A model generated the notes under the pieces. That model was not told the DNA's origin. It was given only the letters and a program-made list of their open reading frames with translations, and did no database searches. A stretch of 64,000 nucleotides of DNA from Clostridia bacterium. Lineage in GTDB: Bacteria; Bacillota; Clostridia; Lachnospirales; Lachnospiraceae. The position numbers were made by a program, and so were the translations under genes. The DNA lies in assembly GCA_910575625.1 (NCBI GenBank), contig CAJTFD010000006.1:1-64000 (forward strand), read 5' to 3'. Each line of letters opens with the position of its first letter. Position 1 is the stretch's first letter. This document shows, piece after piece, positions 16,935 to 25,466 of the stretch.

Positions 16935-17828
16935 TCACTCCTTCAAGATCCTCTCGATAACTTCTCTCACTGCCCTGGCTGACGAGGAAGGCGCATACTT
17001 TCCCGGCAGACCCGGACATAAAACAGCGTCAAGCCCCTGCTCCTGCGCGGCTGCAAAGTCCACACCACCGGGGGCGGAGGCGATATCGATGATCGTAACT
17101 GACTGTTTCATTTTTCTCAAGGTCTCCTCACCCAGCACGGGGGCCGGGATGGTGTTGAAGACAAAGTCAAACGCTTTGACCTGGACATCAAATGCTTCCA
17201 AGTCTCCGGTCTGGTCCGCGGCAAGGGCGGCCTGGGCACATTCCCCGGGCTGGTCGGAATATACATGGACGCTGCAGAACATCCCTTTCAGATAGGCGGC
17301 CAGTGTCCGGCCGCATTTACCATATCCCAGGACGGCACAGGCGCTGTGGTGCAGATTGACCGGGCTCCTTTTGATCGCCTCGCAGATCGCGCCCTCGGCT
17401 GTGGCCAGCGTGTTGAAAAGAGCAAGCTGCACGTCCTCCATCAGGTCATGGACACGCACGCCTTTCTCCTCGGCCAACCCCCGGAAGCTTTTGGGTATGC
17501 ACCCGGCAAAAAGGGTCTGGCCTGGGCTTAAGTGGGATAAGAGCTGCTCTATGGGTAAAGCCTGCGCGGATGCAGACTGATTCAGATCATCCCCGTTTTT
17601 ACTAAAAGGGATCGGACATATGATCACGGGGGCGGCTTGGCAGGCGTGGAACAATGACTCTGTGCGATGGCCCTCTCTTGGTTCCTCGCAGAGGGCATAA
17701 TGGCAGACCTGTTTTTTTAGCTGGGACAGCTCTTCTGCCAGATATACCTGACGCATGTCGCCGCCAATGACGGCCCGGTCATACGCATGGATGGGGGATT
17801 TCATTTTTTGAAAACTCCTAGAAAGCAA
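16935..17828 (-). CDS. dpaA: Dipicolinate synthase subunit A
   Basis: 297 residues. The N-terminal part (YDRAVIGGDMRQVYLAEEL) and the NAD(P)-binding dehydrogenase-like domain with VLGYGKCGRTLAAYLKGM (near 165-185) match the dipicolinate synthase A family; SAPGGVDF and LPGKYAPSSSA near the end are also typical. AGGAG lies before the ATG. Paired with dpaB. Confidence 0.93.
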   Translation of the reverse strand: MLSRSFQKMKSPIHAYDRAVIGGDMRQVYLAEELSQLKKQVCHYALCEEPREGHRTESLFHACQAAPVIICPIPFSKNGDDLNQSASAQALPIEQLLSHLSPGQTLFAGCIPKSFRGLAEEKGVRVHDLMEDVQLALFNTLATAEGAICEAIKRSPVNLHHSACAVLGYGKCGRTLAAYLKGMFCSVHVYSDQPGECAQAALAADQTGDLEAFDVQVKAFDFVFNTIPAPVLGEETLRKMKQSVTIIDIASAPGGVDFAAAQEQGLDAVLCPGLPGKYAPSSSARAVREVIERILKE

Positions 17829-17834
17829 GTTTAT

Positions 17835-17863
17835 TTATGATATGCATGGGACAATAGATGTGT
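17835..17863 (-). promoter_or_regulatory. dpaA: Candidate sigma-K promoter of dpaAB
   Basis: On the minus strand ACAC (17860-17863), a 15-nt spacer and CATATCATAA (17835-17844, fitting CATAnnnTA) precede dpaA. Mother-cell sigma-K control of dpaAB is known in Bacillus; the match here is by eye. Confidence 0.4.
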
Positions 17864-17869
17864 TATTTA

Positions 17870-17893
17870 GAAAAGAGCGGGAGGACCCGCTCT
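17870..17893 (-). terminator. Intrinsic terminator after the Dabb gene
   Basis: Perfect 8-bp stem AGAGCGGG/CCCGCTCT with a 4-nt loop, followed on the minus strand by TTTT. The stem begins inside the Dabb stop codon. It separates MCP-Dabb from dpaAB. Confidence 0.8.
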
Positions 17894-18197
17894 ATAAGAT
17901 CTCGTAATCCAGACAGAGCCTGGTCCTGGTATAGGGACGCACACGGGTATCTGCTACCTTTACATGCTCTGGATGGGTGGCATAATTTTTCAGGGCGTCT
18001 TCGTCTGTGAATGTGGAATCCAGCATCACATCTGCATTTGACGAGCTTAAGCCCTCCGCCTGCACATGGATCTTTAGGAGTCCCGGGATCTTTCCCTGGA
18101 GGGCTTCCAGGCCCTGTTTGATGCCGTCTTTTATCTGCTTTTTTTCCTCTTGTGACAATTCTTCTTTTAACTGCCATAGGATCATATGTTTTACCAT
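17892..18197 (-). CDS. Dabb-family (stress-responsive alpha/beta barrel) protein
   Basis: 101 residues beginning MVKHMILWQLKEELS and carrying SSNADVMLDSTFTDEDALKNYATHPEHVKV, the usual Dabb ferredoxin-like barrel pattern with a conserved His early and near the end. Biochemical roles vary (oxygenase- or cyclase-like), so no function is assigned. Its ATG overlaps the end of the chemoreceptor gene by 7 nt. Confidence 0.85.
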   Translation of the reverse strand: MVKHMILWQLKEELSQEEKKQIKDGIKQGLEALQGKIPGLLKIHVQAEGLSSSNADVMLDSTFTDEDALKNYATHPEHVKVADTRVRPYTRTRLCLDYEIL

Positions 18198-19450
18198 TCT
18201 TTTCCTCCGTCATCTTTAGAGTCAACTGTCCGATACGCTTTTACCGTATTTTCCCCCTCATCTATCCGAAAGTTACTGATGAGCCTATTCAGCGTACGCG
18301 CCTGTTGGGAGAGTCCCTTGGAAACCACTGCGCTTTTTTCCGCGGCCACAGAATTGTCCTGGACCACTGCGGAGATCTCTCTGATACCATTTTCTACCCG
18401 CAGGATCATCTCGGATTGCCGGACGCTGGCAGCGGCGATCTCATCCATCAGAGATTTGATGGATCGGATACATCTGTTGATGTCCTGCATTGCGGAGACG
18501 ACCAAGTTTGTAGCTTCTGTTCCAGACTTGGTATTCTGGATAGAACAACTGATCAGATGGTTGGTGTTCTGGGCCGCTTCGGTGGATCTGGCCGCCAGGC
18601 TGCGCACTTCCTCCGCCACCACAGAGAAGCCCTTTCCCGCATTTCCGGCGCGTGCAGCCTCCACGGAGGCGTTCAGAGCCAGGATATTGGTCTGGAACGC
18701 GATATCCTCGATCGTTTTGATAATGGTACTGATCTGAGCGGAGGATCGGTCAATATTCTTGGTAGCCACAGTCAACTGCTCCATCTTCGCATCCGCCTCA
18801 AACGCAAAGCCCGTGACCTGGTCCACTAACTCGCTGGCGCTCCCGCAGCGCACGGTGCTGGTCTGGATGCGGTTGGTGATGTCTGTTACATTCGTCATCA
18901 GCCTTTTGATAGAGGCGGCCTGTTCCGTCGTGCCCTGGGCCAACGCCTGGGCGCCAGAGGATACCCGTTCCGCACTGGTATCCACCTGATCGGCTACCTG
19001 CGAGATATTGCAGATCACATTCACCAGATTGGCATGGATAGACTGCAGGCTCACGGACAGAGCCTTAAAGTCGCCGATATAATAGGACGCATTCTCTGTA
19101 ACATCAACGGTGAAATTGCCCTTTGCCATCTCGCCCAATATGCGTCCCACATCATCGATCGTCTTTCGAAGGCAGCCGCAGACCCTGTGGGTTGTCTGTG
19201 CGATCAAGCCAATCTCATCTGACCGGCCATAAAACGGTTCCAGCTCCTGGTCCGCAGAGAGGTTCAGATCTCCCAGATGGCCAATGGCACGCTCCACCAT
19301 CATGAGTTCCCATCCCTCCCGATGCAAGAGCAGCAGGGTGAATAAGATCACGGCAACAGCCATAACGGCACACAGGACGCCCACCAAAGTGATGAACGTG
19401 GTAAAGATCCCGATCCGGGTGGCGAGCTTCTTATTTTCCATAAATCGCAT
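18191..19450 (-). CDS. Methyl-accepting chemotaxis protein lacking a sensor domain
   Basis: 419 residues. One membrane segment (about 12-42) is followed directly by a HAMP-like region (about 43-115) and a cytoplasmic signalling domain with the conserved hairpin tip around FQTNILALNASVEAARAG, then KGFSVVAEEVRSLA. There is no first membrane segment or extracytoplasmic ligand domain. Start at 19450 with GGGAGG 8 nt upstream; a second ATG three codons later is possible. No flagellar or che genes are in the window. The receptor may sense intracellular signals or partner with another receptor. Confidence 0.88.
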   Translation of the reverse strand: MRFMENKKLATRIGIFTTFITLVGVLCAVMAVAVILFTLLLLHREGWELMMVERAIGHLGDLNLSADQELEPFYGRSDEIGLIAQTTHRVCGCLRKTIDDVGRILGEMAKGNFTVDVTENASYYIGDFKALSVSLQSIHANLVNVICNISQVADQVDTSAERVSSGAQALAQGTTEQAASIKRLMTNVTDITNRIQTSTVRCGSASELVDQVTGFAFEADAKMEQLTVATKNIDRSSAQISTIIKTIEDIAFQTNILALNASVEAARAGNAGKGFSVVAEEVRSLAARSTEAAQNTNHLISCSIQNTKSGTEATNLVVSAMQDINRCIRSIKSLMDEIAAASVRQSEMILRVENGIREISAVVQDNSVAAEKSAVVSKGLSQQARTLNRLISNFRIDEGENTVKAYRTVDSKDDGGKEW

Positions 19451-19660
19451 AACTGTTTCCTCCCACTGGGAAATTTTTTAAGGACAGCACTTTGTCAAAT
19501 ATAGTTTATGATAACCCATCTTTTTCCGGATTTCAATAGTTTTTTGAGCGTATACAGACGACAAGAAGATGCGGGAAGGGCAGCGCATGACGGGGCCTCA
19601 TGGTATGGAGATAAGCTGGTAGACGCAAAGTATCATCATGCAGCAAAGCCTGTATACGCC

Positions 19661-19689
19661 TTTACACCCACAGCCCGATACGCTATAAT
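19661..19689 (+). promoter_or_regulatory. Sigma-A promoter of the 60-aa gene
   Basis: TTTACA (19661-19666), a 17-nt spacer and TATAAT (19684-19689), 60 nt before the gene start. The rest of 19451-19660 shows nothing I can assign. Confidence 0.75.
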
Positions 19690-19749
19690 AATATCAGAAT
19701 ACCGAAATAAACCCATGAGCACTCTCAATAAAAAATGGAGGCGATGAGA

Positions 19750-19932
19750 ATGTCTGAAAAAGAAATGATCAAAATATCCGTCGAAGAATTTGAACGCTTG
19801 CAGGATTATATGTCAACTACTGAAAAGGATTCCGAAACTTACAGAAAAATGAAAAGACGCTACATCGCATTAAAGGTCATTCTGACCGCTTCCGGTGTAA
19901 ACCTCACTGAACTGGATTACATCAAAGAATGA
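19750..19932 (+). CDS. Small hypothetical protein, 60 aa
   Basis: MSEKEMIKISVEEFERLQDY at the start, then a charged helical region and ASGVNLTELDYIKE at the end. Start: GGAGG is 8 nt before the ATG at 19750, whereas the ATGs at 19735 and 19744 lie too close to or before it. A strong promoter precedes it. No family recognised. It lies directly upstream of the type I toxin-antitoxin candidate and may belong to the same mobile segment. Confidence 0.65.
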   Translation: MSEKEMIKISVEEFERLQDYMSTTEKDSETYRKMKRRYIALKVILTASGVNLTELDYIKE

Positions 19933-19975
19933 CCCGGCAGCAATATGTACAATATCAAACATAAGAATAAGGCAC

Positions 19976-20004
19976 TTGCAACCAAATTTAAGATATGCTA
20001 TAGA
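19976..20004 (+). promoter_or_regulatory. Promoter of the putative antitoxin RNA
   Basis: TTGCAA (19976-19981), a 17-nt spacer and TATAGA (19999-20004), pointing toward the 3' end of the toxin gene on the opposite strand. Confidence 0.65.
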
Positions 20005-20010
20005 AAAGGA

Positions 20011-20095
20011 GCGACCGCCCACAAGGGGTTGACCGTTAAAACAGGTCAGCAATGCCACCCTGTTACCTGCCAAAGTACAAGGGTGGCCTTTGCCA
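20011..20095 (+). ncRNA. Putative antisense RNA antitoxin (type I TA)
   Basis: Short non-coding segment downstream of the promoter at 19976-20004 and ending in a stem formed by GCCACCCT and AGGGTGGC (about 20053-20089). It would be transcribed opposite the 3' end of the toxin mRNA, as in the Bacillus txpA/RatA arrangement. Ends are approximate: the 5' end is inferred from promoter spacing and the 3' end from the hairpin. A U-run after the hairpin is weak. Confidence 0.55.
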
Positions 20096-20102
20096 TGTAA
20101 GG

Positions 20103-20207
20103 CTACTTACAAAACATAAACACGAATGTAAGCAATGCCGGAAGGAATATGCCAAATGTCAGCATTTCCATAAGAGAAATATGTTTCTTATGTTTTCTCT
20201 TTTTCAT
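20103..20207 (-). CDS. Putative holin-like type I toxin peptide, 34 aa
   Basis: The peptide begins MKKRKHKKHISLMEMLTFGI and ends in a hydrophobic stretch with ALLTFVFMF. A basic head plus a single membrane span with a SLMxMLxFGxF-like core matches the putative holin-like / TxpA-type toxins of Firmicutes. Start: the ATG at 20207 has GGGGG 7 nt upstream. The Shine-Dalgarno can fold into a hairpin: CATTCT pairs with AGAATG, flanked by CCC and GGG, so translation may be restrained in the full-length mRNA, as in other type I toxins. Expected action is membrane depolarisation when unpaired from the antisense RNA. Confidence 0.65.
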   Translation of the reverse strand: MKKRKHKKHISLMEMLTFGIFLPALLTFVFMFCK

Positions 20208-20271
20208 AGCATCACCCCCATTCTCTTTAGAATGAGGGCAACGCACCCTGTAACACGATCGCTCTTTTGAG

Positions 20272-20300
20272 ATCATAACACATCTTTTACCGCTCCACAA
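20272..20300 (-). promoter_or_regulatory. Promoter of the type I toxin gene
   Basis: Minus strand TTGTGG (20295-20300), a 17-nt spacer and TATGAT (20272-20277). The predicted mRNA has a 5' leader of about 60 nt containing the Shine-Dalgarno-masking hairpin. Confidence 0.65.
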
Positions 20301-20418
20301 TAATATTTTTCATTACATACGATAAGGATGCCACAACCAGTGACACCCTTGTATCATTGTCTCGTGTTCATGCTGTTATCGTTTCTGCCTTGTCGCCATA
20401 GTTCTTTATGATACAAGA

Positions 20419-22008
20419 TCAGATCCCAAACTCCGACAGCTCCAGCCCCTCATTCCGATCCAGCGTCATCCCCACGCTCCAGGCATTGACGAACAGCAGC
20501 AGCGGATTCCCTTTCAGATCCGTGACCCTCTTCATATCAGAAGTCCCCACGATCTTCTTCACATCCACCTCATCCGGATTCGCGATCCAGCGCAGATGCT
20601 CATAGGGCAGGTTCTCCAAGATGATCTCCACGTTATACTCATTTTGCAGGCGGTACTTGAGCACATCAAACTGCAGCACGCCCACCACGCCCACGATGAT
20701 CTCCTCCATCCCGGAGTCCAACTCCTGGAAGATCTGGATGGCTCCCTCCTGTGCGATCTGGTTCACACCTTTTGTAAATTGTTTCCGCTTCATGGTATCC
20801 ACCTGCCGCACCCGCGCAAAATGTTCCGGAGCAAAGGTGGGGATACCCTCATAGGCAAATTTCTCTCCCGGTTTACACAGCGTATCGCCGATGGAAAAGA
20901 TCCCCGGGTCAAACACGCCGATGATATCCCCCGCATAAGCCTCATCCACCACATGCCGGGACTCAGCCATCATCTGCTGGGGCTGGGACAGGCGCATTTT
21001 TCGATCCCCCTGCACATGATACACCTCCGCACTGGCATCGAACCGCCCGGAGCATACCCGCAGAAAAGCCAGCCTGTCCCGGTGGGCTTTATTCATATTT
21101 GCCTGGATCTTGAACACAAAGGCTGAGAAATCATCCCCCATGGGATCGATCACCCCTTTATCCGACACACGGGGCAGGGGCGGCGCCGTCATAGCGAGGA
21201 AATGTTTTAAAAACGTCTCCACACCGAAGTTTGTCAGCGCCGATCCGAAAAACACCGGGGAAAGTTCGCCCTTATCCACCAGAGCCTGGTCAAACTCCGC
21301 ACTGGCTCCGTCCAAAAGTTCGATCTCATCCAGCAGCGTATCCTTTTGCTCCTGGGAGAGGATGTCCAGCAGATGCGGATCATCCAGCGCGATCTCCTCC
21401 CCCGTCCCCTCCTTGGTCCCCTTGCGGGTATCCGAAAATGTGAGGACCCGTCTCGTCTGACGGTCATAGACACCGCGGAACGCTTTTCCCGAGCCGATCG
21501 GCCAATTCACCGGACAGGTGGCGATCCCCAGTTCCTTCTCGATCTCATCCAATAAGTCAAAGGTATCATTGGCATCTCTGTCCATCTTATTGATAAACGT
21601 AAAAATGGGGATATGGCGCATGACGCAGACCTTAAAGAGTTTGCGTGTCTGCGCCTCCACCCCCTTGGACCCGTCGATGACCATCACCGCAGAATCGGCC
21701 GCCATCAAGGTCCTGTATGTGTCCTCGGAAAAATCTTGATGTCCCGGGGTATCCAATATGTTAATGCAGTAGCCGCCGTAGTGGAACTGTAAGACCGAAG
21801 AGGTGACTGAGATCCCTCTCTCCTTCTCGATCTCCATCCAGTCCGACACCGCATGTCTCGCTGTCGCCTTCCCCTTCACTGATCCGGCCAGATTGATCGC
21901 GCCGCCGTAGAGCAAAAACTTCTCTGTCAGCGTGGTCTTGCCGGCATCCGGATGGGATATGATCGCAAACGTGCGCCTTTTTTCAATTTCTTTGGTATAT
22001 TTTGGCAC
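20419..22008 (-). CDS. prfC: Peptide chain release factor 3 (RF3)
   Basis: GTPase of 529 residues that recycles RF1/RF2 from the ribosome. G1 SHPDAGKTTL, G3 DTPGHQDFSEDTYR, G4 NKMDRDA are intact, with RF3-specific YCINILDTPGH and QFDVLKYRLQNEYNVE. Start is GTG with AGGAGG 7 nt upstream. A 10-bp hairpin with two wobble pairs lies downstream at 20324-20350 but lacks a U-run. Confidence 0.95.
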   Translation of the reverse strand: MPKYTKEIEKRRTFAIISHPDAGKTTLTEKFLLYGGAINLAGSVKGKATARHAVSDWMEIEKERGISVTSSVLQFHYGGYCINILDTPGHQDFSEDTYRTLMAADSAVMVIDGSKGVEAQTRKLFKVCVMRHIPIFTFINKMDRDANDTFDLLDEIEKELGIATCPVNWPIGSGKAFRGVYDRQTRRVLTFSDTRKGTKEGTGEEIALDDPHLLDILSQEQKDTLLDEIELLDGASAEFDQALVDKGELSPVFFGSALTNFGVETFLKHFLAMTAPPLPRVSDKGVIDPMGDDFSAFVFKIQANMNKAHRDRLAFLRVCSGRFDASAEVYHVQGDRKMRLSQPQQMMAESRHVVDEAYAGDIIGVFDPGIFSIGDTLCKPGEKFAYEGIPTFAPEHFARVRQVDTMKRKQFTKGVNQIAQEGAIQIFQELDSGMEEIIVGVVGVLQFDVLKYRLQNEYNVEIILENLPYEHLRWIANPDEVDVKKIVGTSDMKRVTDLKGNPLLLFVNAWSVGMTLDRNEGLELSEFGI

Positions 22009-22049
22009 CGTAAACCTCCTGTATATTTCCCATTCTTTACAACGTTTCC

Positions 22050-22078
22050 ATTCTATTACACGGGAAACAGCCTGTCAA
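22050..22078 (-). promoter_or_regulatory. prfC: Sigma-A promoter of prfC
   Basis: Minus strand TTGACA (22073-22078), a 17-nt spacer and TAGAAT (22050-22055): a perfect -35 with a near-perfect -10, just after the end of spoIIIAH. Confidence 0.85.
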
Positions 22079-22081
22079 GGC

Positions 22082-22840
22082 TTATTCGGAAGCCTGGCTC
22101 AGCGGCGTGATCACGATGTTCTCCGGCGCCACCTCTGTCTTTCGTTTTACGATATCCTCGATCTGTGCCCGGGAAGTGTCATCCAGCTGGTCATCCGGCA
22201 CCACCACATCCGCACTGTTCCCGGTCAGGTTCACCACCACATCGGGAAAGCCCTTGGATTCCAGGAGCACTTCCGCCGCCGCCTCCCTCTCCGCGGTCTC
22301 CGATAAAGTCACCATGCTGGCCACGGCTTCGGCTTTCTGCTCCTCGGACACATCCGGGTTGTCGATGATCTGCATCAGATTTTCCTTATTCTGGGAGCGC
22401 ACCTGCTCACGGCTGATCTTAGCCTGGGCGGCAAATCCTGTGGAGCCTGTCAGAACGGCCTCCCCGGGCGTATCTGTGCTCACATCTTCCTGTCCGGTCC
22501 CATCTTCCTCTGTGCCCTCAGGAGTAGCTGTCCCATCTCCCGCTCCTGTATCTGTATCCGATCCCGAGCCATCCTCCGCTCCCGGCGAGGCCGTGGGGGA
22601 ACTCTGCGTCGTCGCGCCCAGACTGTTCTCCTCGAGCAGCGCTGTCTCGTCGCTGACATCGTAGTCCAGGCTCTCAATATCCCCCAGGATATCATCCTCC
22701 AGAATGTTGCTGTCTGCAGTTTCTGTGCTGGCTTCCTTCATCCCGAAATCCGAATCGGAAAAACTCAGATAGCCTGCCACGGCGATCATGATCGCCAGAG
22801 CCGTAATGATCACTTGATTTTTCTTGAAAACTTTCTTCAC
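22082..22840 (-). CDS. spoIIIAH: Stage III sporulation protein AH
   Basis: One N-terminal membrane segment (about 8-27), a long low-complexity acidic Ser/Thr/Gly linker (about 70-130) and a C-terminal YscJ/FliF-like ring domain (REQVRSQNKENLMQIID, SEEQKAEAVASMVTLSE, then VVVPDDQLDDTSRAQIEDIV). In Bacillus it is the mother-cell half of the SpoIIIAH-SpoIIQ channel. Last gene of the spoIIIA operon; 252 aa with a longer linker than in Bacillus. Confidence 0.93.
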   Translation of the reverse strand: MKKVFKKNQVIITALAIMIAVAGYLSFSDSDFGMKEASTETADSNILEDDILGDIESLDYDVSDETALLEENSLGATTQSSPTASPGAEDGSGSDTDTGAGDGTATPEGTEEDGTGQEDVSTDTPGEAVLTGSTGFAAQAKISREQVRSQNKENLMQIIDNPDVSEEQKAEAVASMVTLSETAEREAAAEVLLESKGFPDVVVNLTGNSADVVVPDDQLDDTSRAQIEDIVKRKTEVAPENIVITPLSQASE

Positions 22841-22855
22841 TTTCCTCTCCTTTTT

Positions 22856-23371
22856 TTATTTCATTTTCATTACTTTAATCTTATGGGCTTCCACCTGAAA
22901 TAATGCCATAACTGCCTCCTGAATATTTCGCACCACCACAGGATCGTCCCCGCCCTGGGCCGCGATCAGCACGCCCTGTACGGAAACGGGCGCATCCTGT
23001 GTAGAAAAAGAGGTGATGCTGTCAGATGTATCCTTTAACATCAGCATCACCCGCACTTCCCCGATCCCCTCCACCCGCAGGAGCAGATCCTCCAGCTGTG
23101 CCTCCAGAGAGGCCTTCTCCGTCAAAACCTGGGAGGACGTGCCGGACTCTCCGTAAGGATCCCCGTAAGAGTTCCTGTAAGATCCCCCCTCCGCGCTCTG
23201 GGCCGTGCCGCTGGTATCCTGCGTCTTCTCCGCCTGCTTTTTGGTGGGAATGGCCATCACCAGAAGGAGCAGGCCTAAGAGCAGCAGCGCCAGCCACTGC
23301 TGCTTATCCCATCTCTTCAAAAAAGAGCTCCACTTTTTCTCCTGTGACCTCGTAGGCTCCTGCCAGCTCAT
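22856..23371 (-). CDS. spoIIIAG: Stage III sporulation protein AG
   Basis: 171 residues with one membrane span (about 27-43) and a ring-building domain (TEKASLEAQLEDLLLRVEGI, GEVRVMLMLKDTSD, GVLIAAQGGDDPVVVRNIQE). It forms the large outer ring of the feeding-tube channel. The ATG at 23371 overlaps spoIIIAF by 68 nt; a TTG 16 codons later, with GGAG 7 nt upstream, is an alternative start that still leaves a 20-nt overlap. Confidence 0.92.
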   Translation of the reverse strand: MSWQEPTRSQEKKWSSFLKRWDKQQWLALLLLGLLLLVMAIPTKKQAEKTQDTSGTAQSAEGGSYRNSYGDPYGESGTSSQVLTEKASLEAQLEDLLLRVEGIGEVRVMLMLKDTSDSITSFSTQDAPVSVQGVLIAAQGGDDPVVVRNIQEAVMALFQVEAHKIKVMKMK

Positions 23372-23840
23372 GTTCCACCCTCTCCCTCATCTGACTATTT
23401 TCCGCACCGGACAGCCATATCCGGATCTGGGCCGCCTGTAAGCCCTCCCCGTCCACGCCCATCTCCATATGTACCTGTACCTCCAGGACCTCACAGCTGC
23501 CCCTTAAGATCTCCTCCAAAGAACCCCGGATCTGCTCCGCCACCTCCTGCTCATATGCCTGCAGATAATGGTCCCGGACGATCTCCTCACCCTGTACCTG
23601 CCCCCAGGACGGCTGTGCGAACTCCTCCTCCAGGATCTTCTTATGGAAGAGACCATCCATCTGTTCTTCCAGATGCAGCAAGTTCAAAAGCGGCGATGTG
23701 ACGATCAAGATCAGTAAAATCCCCATGAACGAGCGGACATACCGGCTATACCGCGGATCGGGCATGATATGCATCAGCGCGGTCAGGATGATATAGTAGA
23801 CCGCCAGGTTCCGCGCCCACTGATAAATCTCCTGGGCCAT
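23304..23840 (-). CDS. spoIIIAF: Stage III sporulation protein AF
   Basis: 178 residues with two N-terminal membrane segments (about 11-27 and 36-54: LAVYYIILTALMHIM, FMGILLILIVTSPLLNLL) and a soluble ring-like C-domain, as usual for SpoIIIAF. Starts 3 nt after spoIIIAE and overlaps spoIIIAG. Confidence 0.92.
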   Translation of the reverse strand: MAQEIYQWARNLAVYYIILTALMHIMPDPRYSRYVRSFMGILLILIVTSPLLNLLHLEEQMDGLFHKKILEEEFAQPSWGQVQGEEIVRDHYLQAYEQEVAEQIRGSLEEILRGSCEVLEVQVHMEMGVDGEGLQAAQIRIWLSGAENSQMRERVEHELAGAYEVTGEKVELFFEEMG

Positions 23841-23842
23841 CT

Positions 23843-25057
23843 TCAGCCACCTCCAAAGGATACCGCCAGGACTGCTATGGTGATCATACAGAGCAGTTCC
23901 GTGGTAAATAAGATCTTCAGCAGCAGGCCGCAGCCCTCCCCCATGATCCCCAGGCAGCCCACCAGACGCTTGTCCGATATGGGCTGTGCCAGCGCCGCCG
24001 CAAATTTATACAGAAGGGCGCAGATCCCATACTGGATCAGCGGAGACACACCCCAGACCAGCAGGACCAGGACAAAGGCCACGCCCAGACAGTTGCGCAC
24101 CAGCACCGCACTGGCCAAGATGATCTCCGTCACGGCATTCAGCGCATTGCCCACACCCGGGATCGCGCTGGCAGTCTTTCCCAGCACACTCCGGCGCAGT
24201 TCGTCGATCACAGGGGCCACCAGCCCCCGGATCACCTGCATCCCCATCACCACCCCCATCATCGTCTTGAGCGCCCACTCCACCAGCGTCCTAAAAAAAC
24301 CCGCCAGTTTGCTCAGAGATTCCTCCTTCGACAGACCATTGACCATCTCCAGGAGCACATACAGCCCCGTACAGGGCAGCACGAAGGCCAGGATCACCCA
24401 CTGGGCCGCCGCGGCCAAGATCAATACCATCTGGTAAAACATCGCTGCGCTGGTCACGCCGGAAGCCGCTGTCACAGCCAGATAGTAAGCCGGTGTGATC
24501 CCCCGCATCAATTCCAGAAGACCATAGATCCGCTCCTCCAACTGGCTGCTCAGGCTGTAAAACCCATTCAGCAGCAGGGTAAATAAGAGGAGATATACGA
24601 TATAGAAGCTGACTTCCCCCACCTGCCCCCGATCAAAGATCTGGGCAAAATTCGAAAACAGCGCCGCCAACAGGACCAGGATCAATGCCTGGGACACCAG
24701 TTTTTTCTGCTTGTCAAACTGGGAAAAGACGGCCTGTCCCACCATCTTAAGGACTTTTTCCTTGTTGAATGCATCCTTCCCGGACATCAGGTTCTGGATG
24801 GCCTGGATCAGTGAAAAACTTTCCTCCCCCAGCATCCCATCCACCATCTGCTGGATCTCCTCCAGCTGCATGTCCTCCAGCAGATCCCAGGCATGTCCGT
24901 CTGTTCCATCTGTTTCATCCGCCGCATATATCCCATCCGGCTCTTCCATCTGGACCTCACCGCCATACACCGGGACAACCGCGGCCGCAGACAGGAAAAG
25001 CCACAAAAAGACCCAGACCGATCCTCTCATACATTTCACATATCCCAGCCCCCTCAT
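23843..25057 (-). CDS. spoIIIAE: Stage III sporulation protein AE
   Basis: 404 residues with an N-terminal signal-like segment and about eight membrane spans in the C-terminal two-thirds; LSKLAGFFRTLVEWALKTMM and ASAIPGVGNALNAVTEII are typical blocks. Polytopic core of the channel base. Its start overlaps the spoIIIAD stop by 4 nt. Confidence 0.92.
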   Translation of the reverse strand: MRGLGYVKCMRGSVWVFLWLFLSAAAVVPVYGGEVQMEEPDGIYAADETDGTDGHAWDLLEDMQLEEIQQMVDGMLGEESFSLIQAIQNLMSGKDAFNKEKVLKMVGQAVFSQFDKQKKLVSQALILVLLAALFSNFAQIFDRGQVGEVSFYIVYLLLFTLLLNGFYSLSSQLEERIYGLLELMRGITPAYYLAVTAASGVTSAAMFYQMVLILAAAAQWVILAFVLPCTGLYVLLEMVNGLSKEESLSKLAGFFRTLVEWALKTMMGVVMGMQVIRGLVAPVIDELRRSVLGKTASAIPGVGNALNAVTEIILASAVLVRNCLGVAFVLVLLVWGVSPLIQYGICALLYKFAAALAQPISDKRLVGCLGIMGEGCGLLLKILFTTELLCMITIAVLAVSFGGG

Positions 25058-25440
25058 GCCAGAAACCCGTAGATCGTTTCCAGAAGGGCCAGCAGGATCG
25101 GCATGCTCACCGCCATGACCGCCAGCTTGCTGAACATCTCGATCTGACTCCCGATCGCGCTGTACCCGGCATCCCTGCAGATACCCGAGGAAAACTCGCC
25201 GATGTAGGTGATTCCCACCATCTTGAGCAGTGTCTCCACATAGCTGCCATCCATGGGCAGGTAAGCCTTTAAGCTCAAGATCGAATCGAACAGATAGCGG
25301 ATCTTACTCACCGCCAGGAATAAGATCGCGATGCCCACGCCGAAGGATACATAAAAACTGTACTCAGGCTTACTCTCTTTTAACAAAAACCCCAGGACCA
25401 CGCCCCCGATCCCCAACAGGGAAATCCTGACAATATCCAT
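25054..25440 (-). CDS. spoIIIAD: Stage III sporulation protein AD
   Basis: 128 residues, about four membrane spans; LGIGGVVLGFLLKESKPEYS and KMVGITYIGEFSSGICRDAG, then AIGSQIEMFSKLAVMAVSMP, are the family signature. Usual length. Confidence 0.93.
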   Translation of the reverse strand: MDIVRISLLGIGGVVLGFLLKESKPEYSFYVSFGVGIAILFLAVSKIRYLFDSILSLKAYLPMDGSYVETLLKMVGITYIGEFSSGICRDAGYSAIGSQIEMFSKLAVMAVSMPILLALLETIYGFLA

Positions 25441-25466
25441 AATGTCCTATCCTCACATCCCGTCTG

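Noticed and set aside
19508..19747. 79-codon plus-strand frame before the 60-aa gene
   Set aside because: It lacks a ribosome site, has unnatural composition and spans the promoter of the next gene.
20324..20350. Hairpin downstream of prfC considered as a terminator
   Set aside because: The stem has two wobble pairs and no U-run follows on the minus strand; too weak to call.
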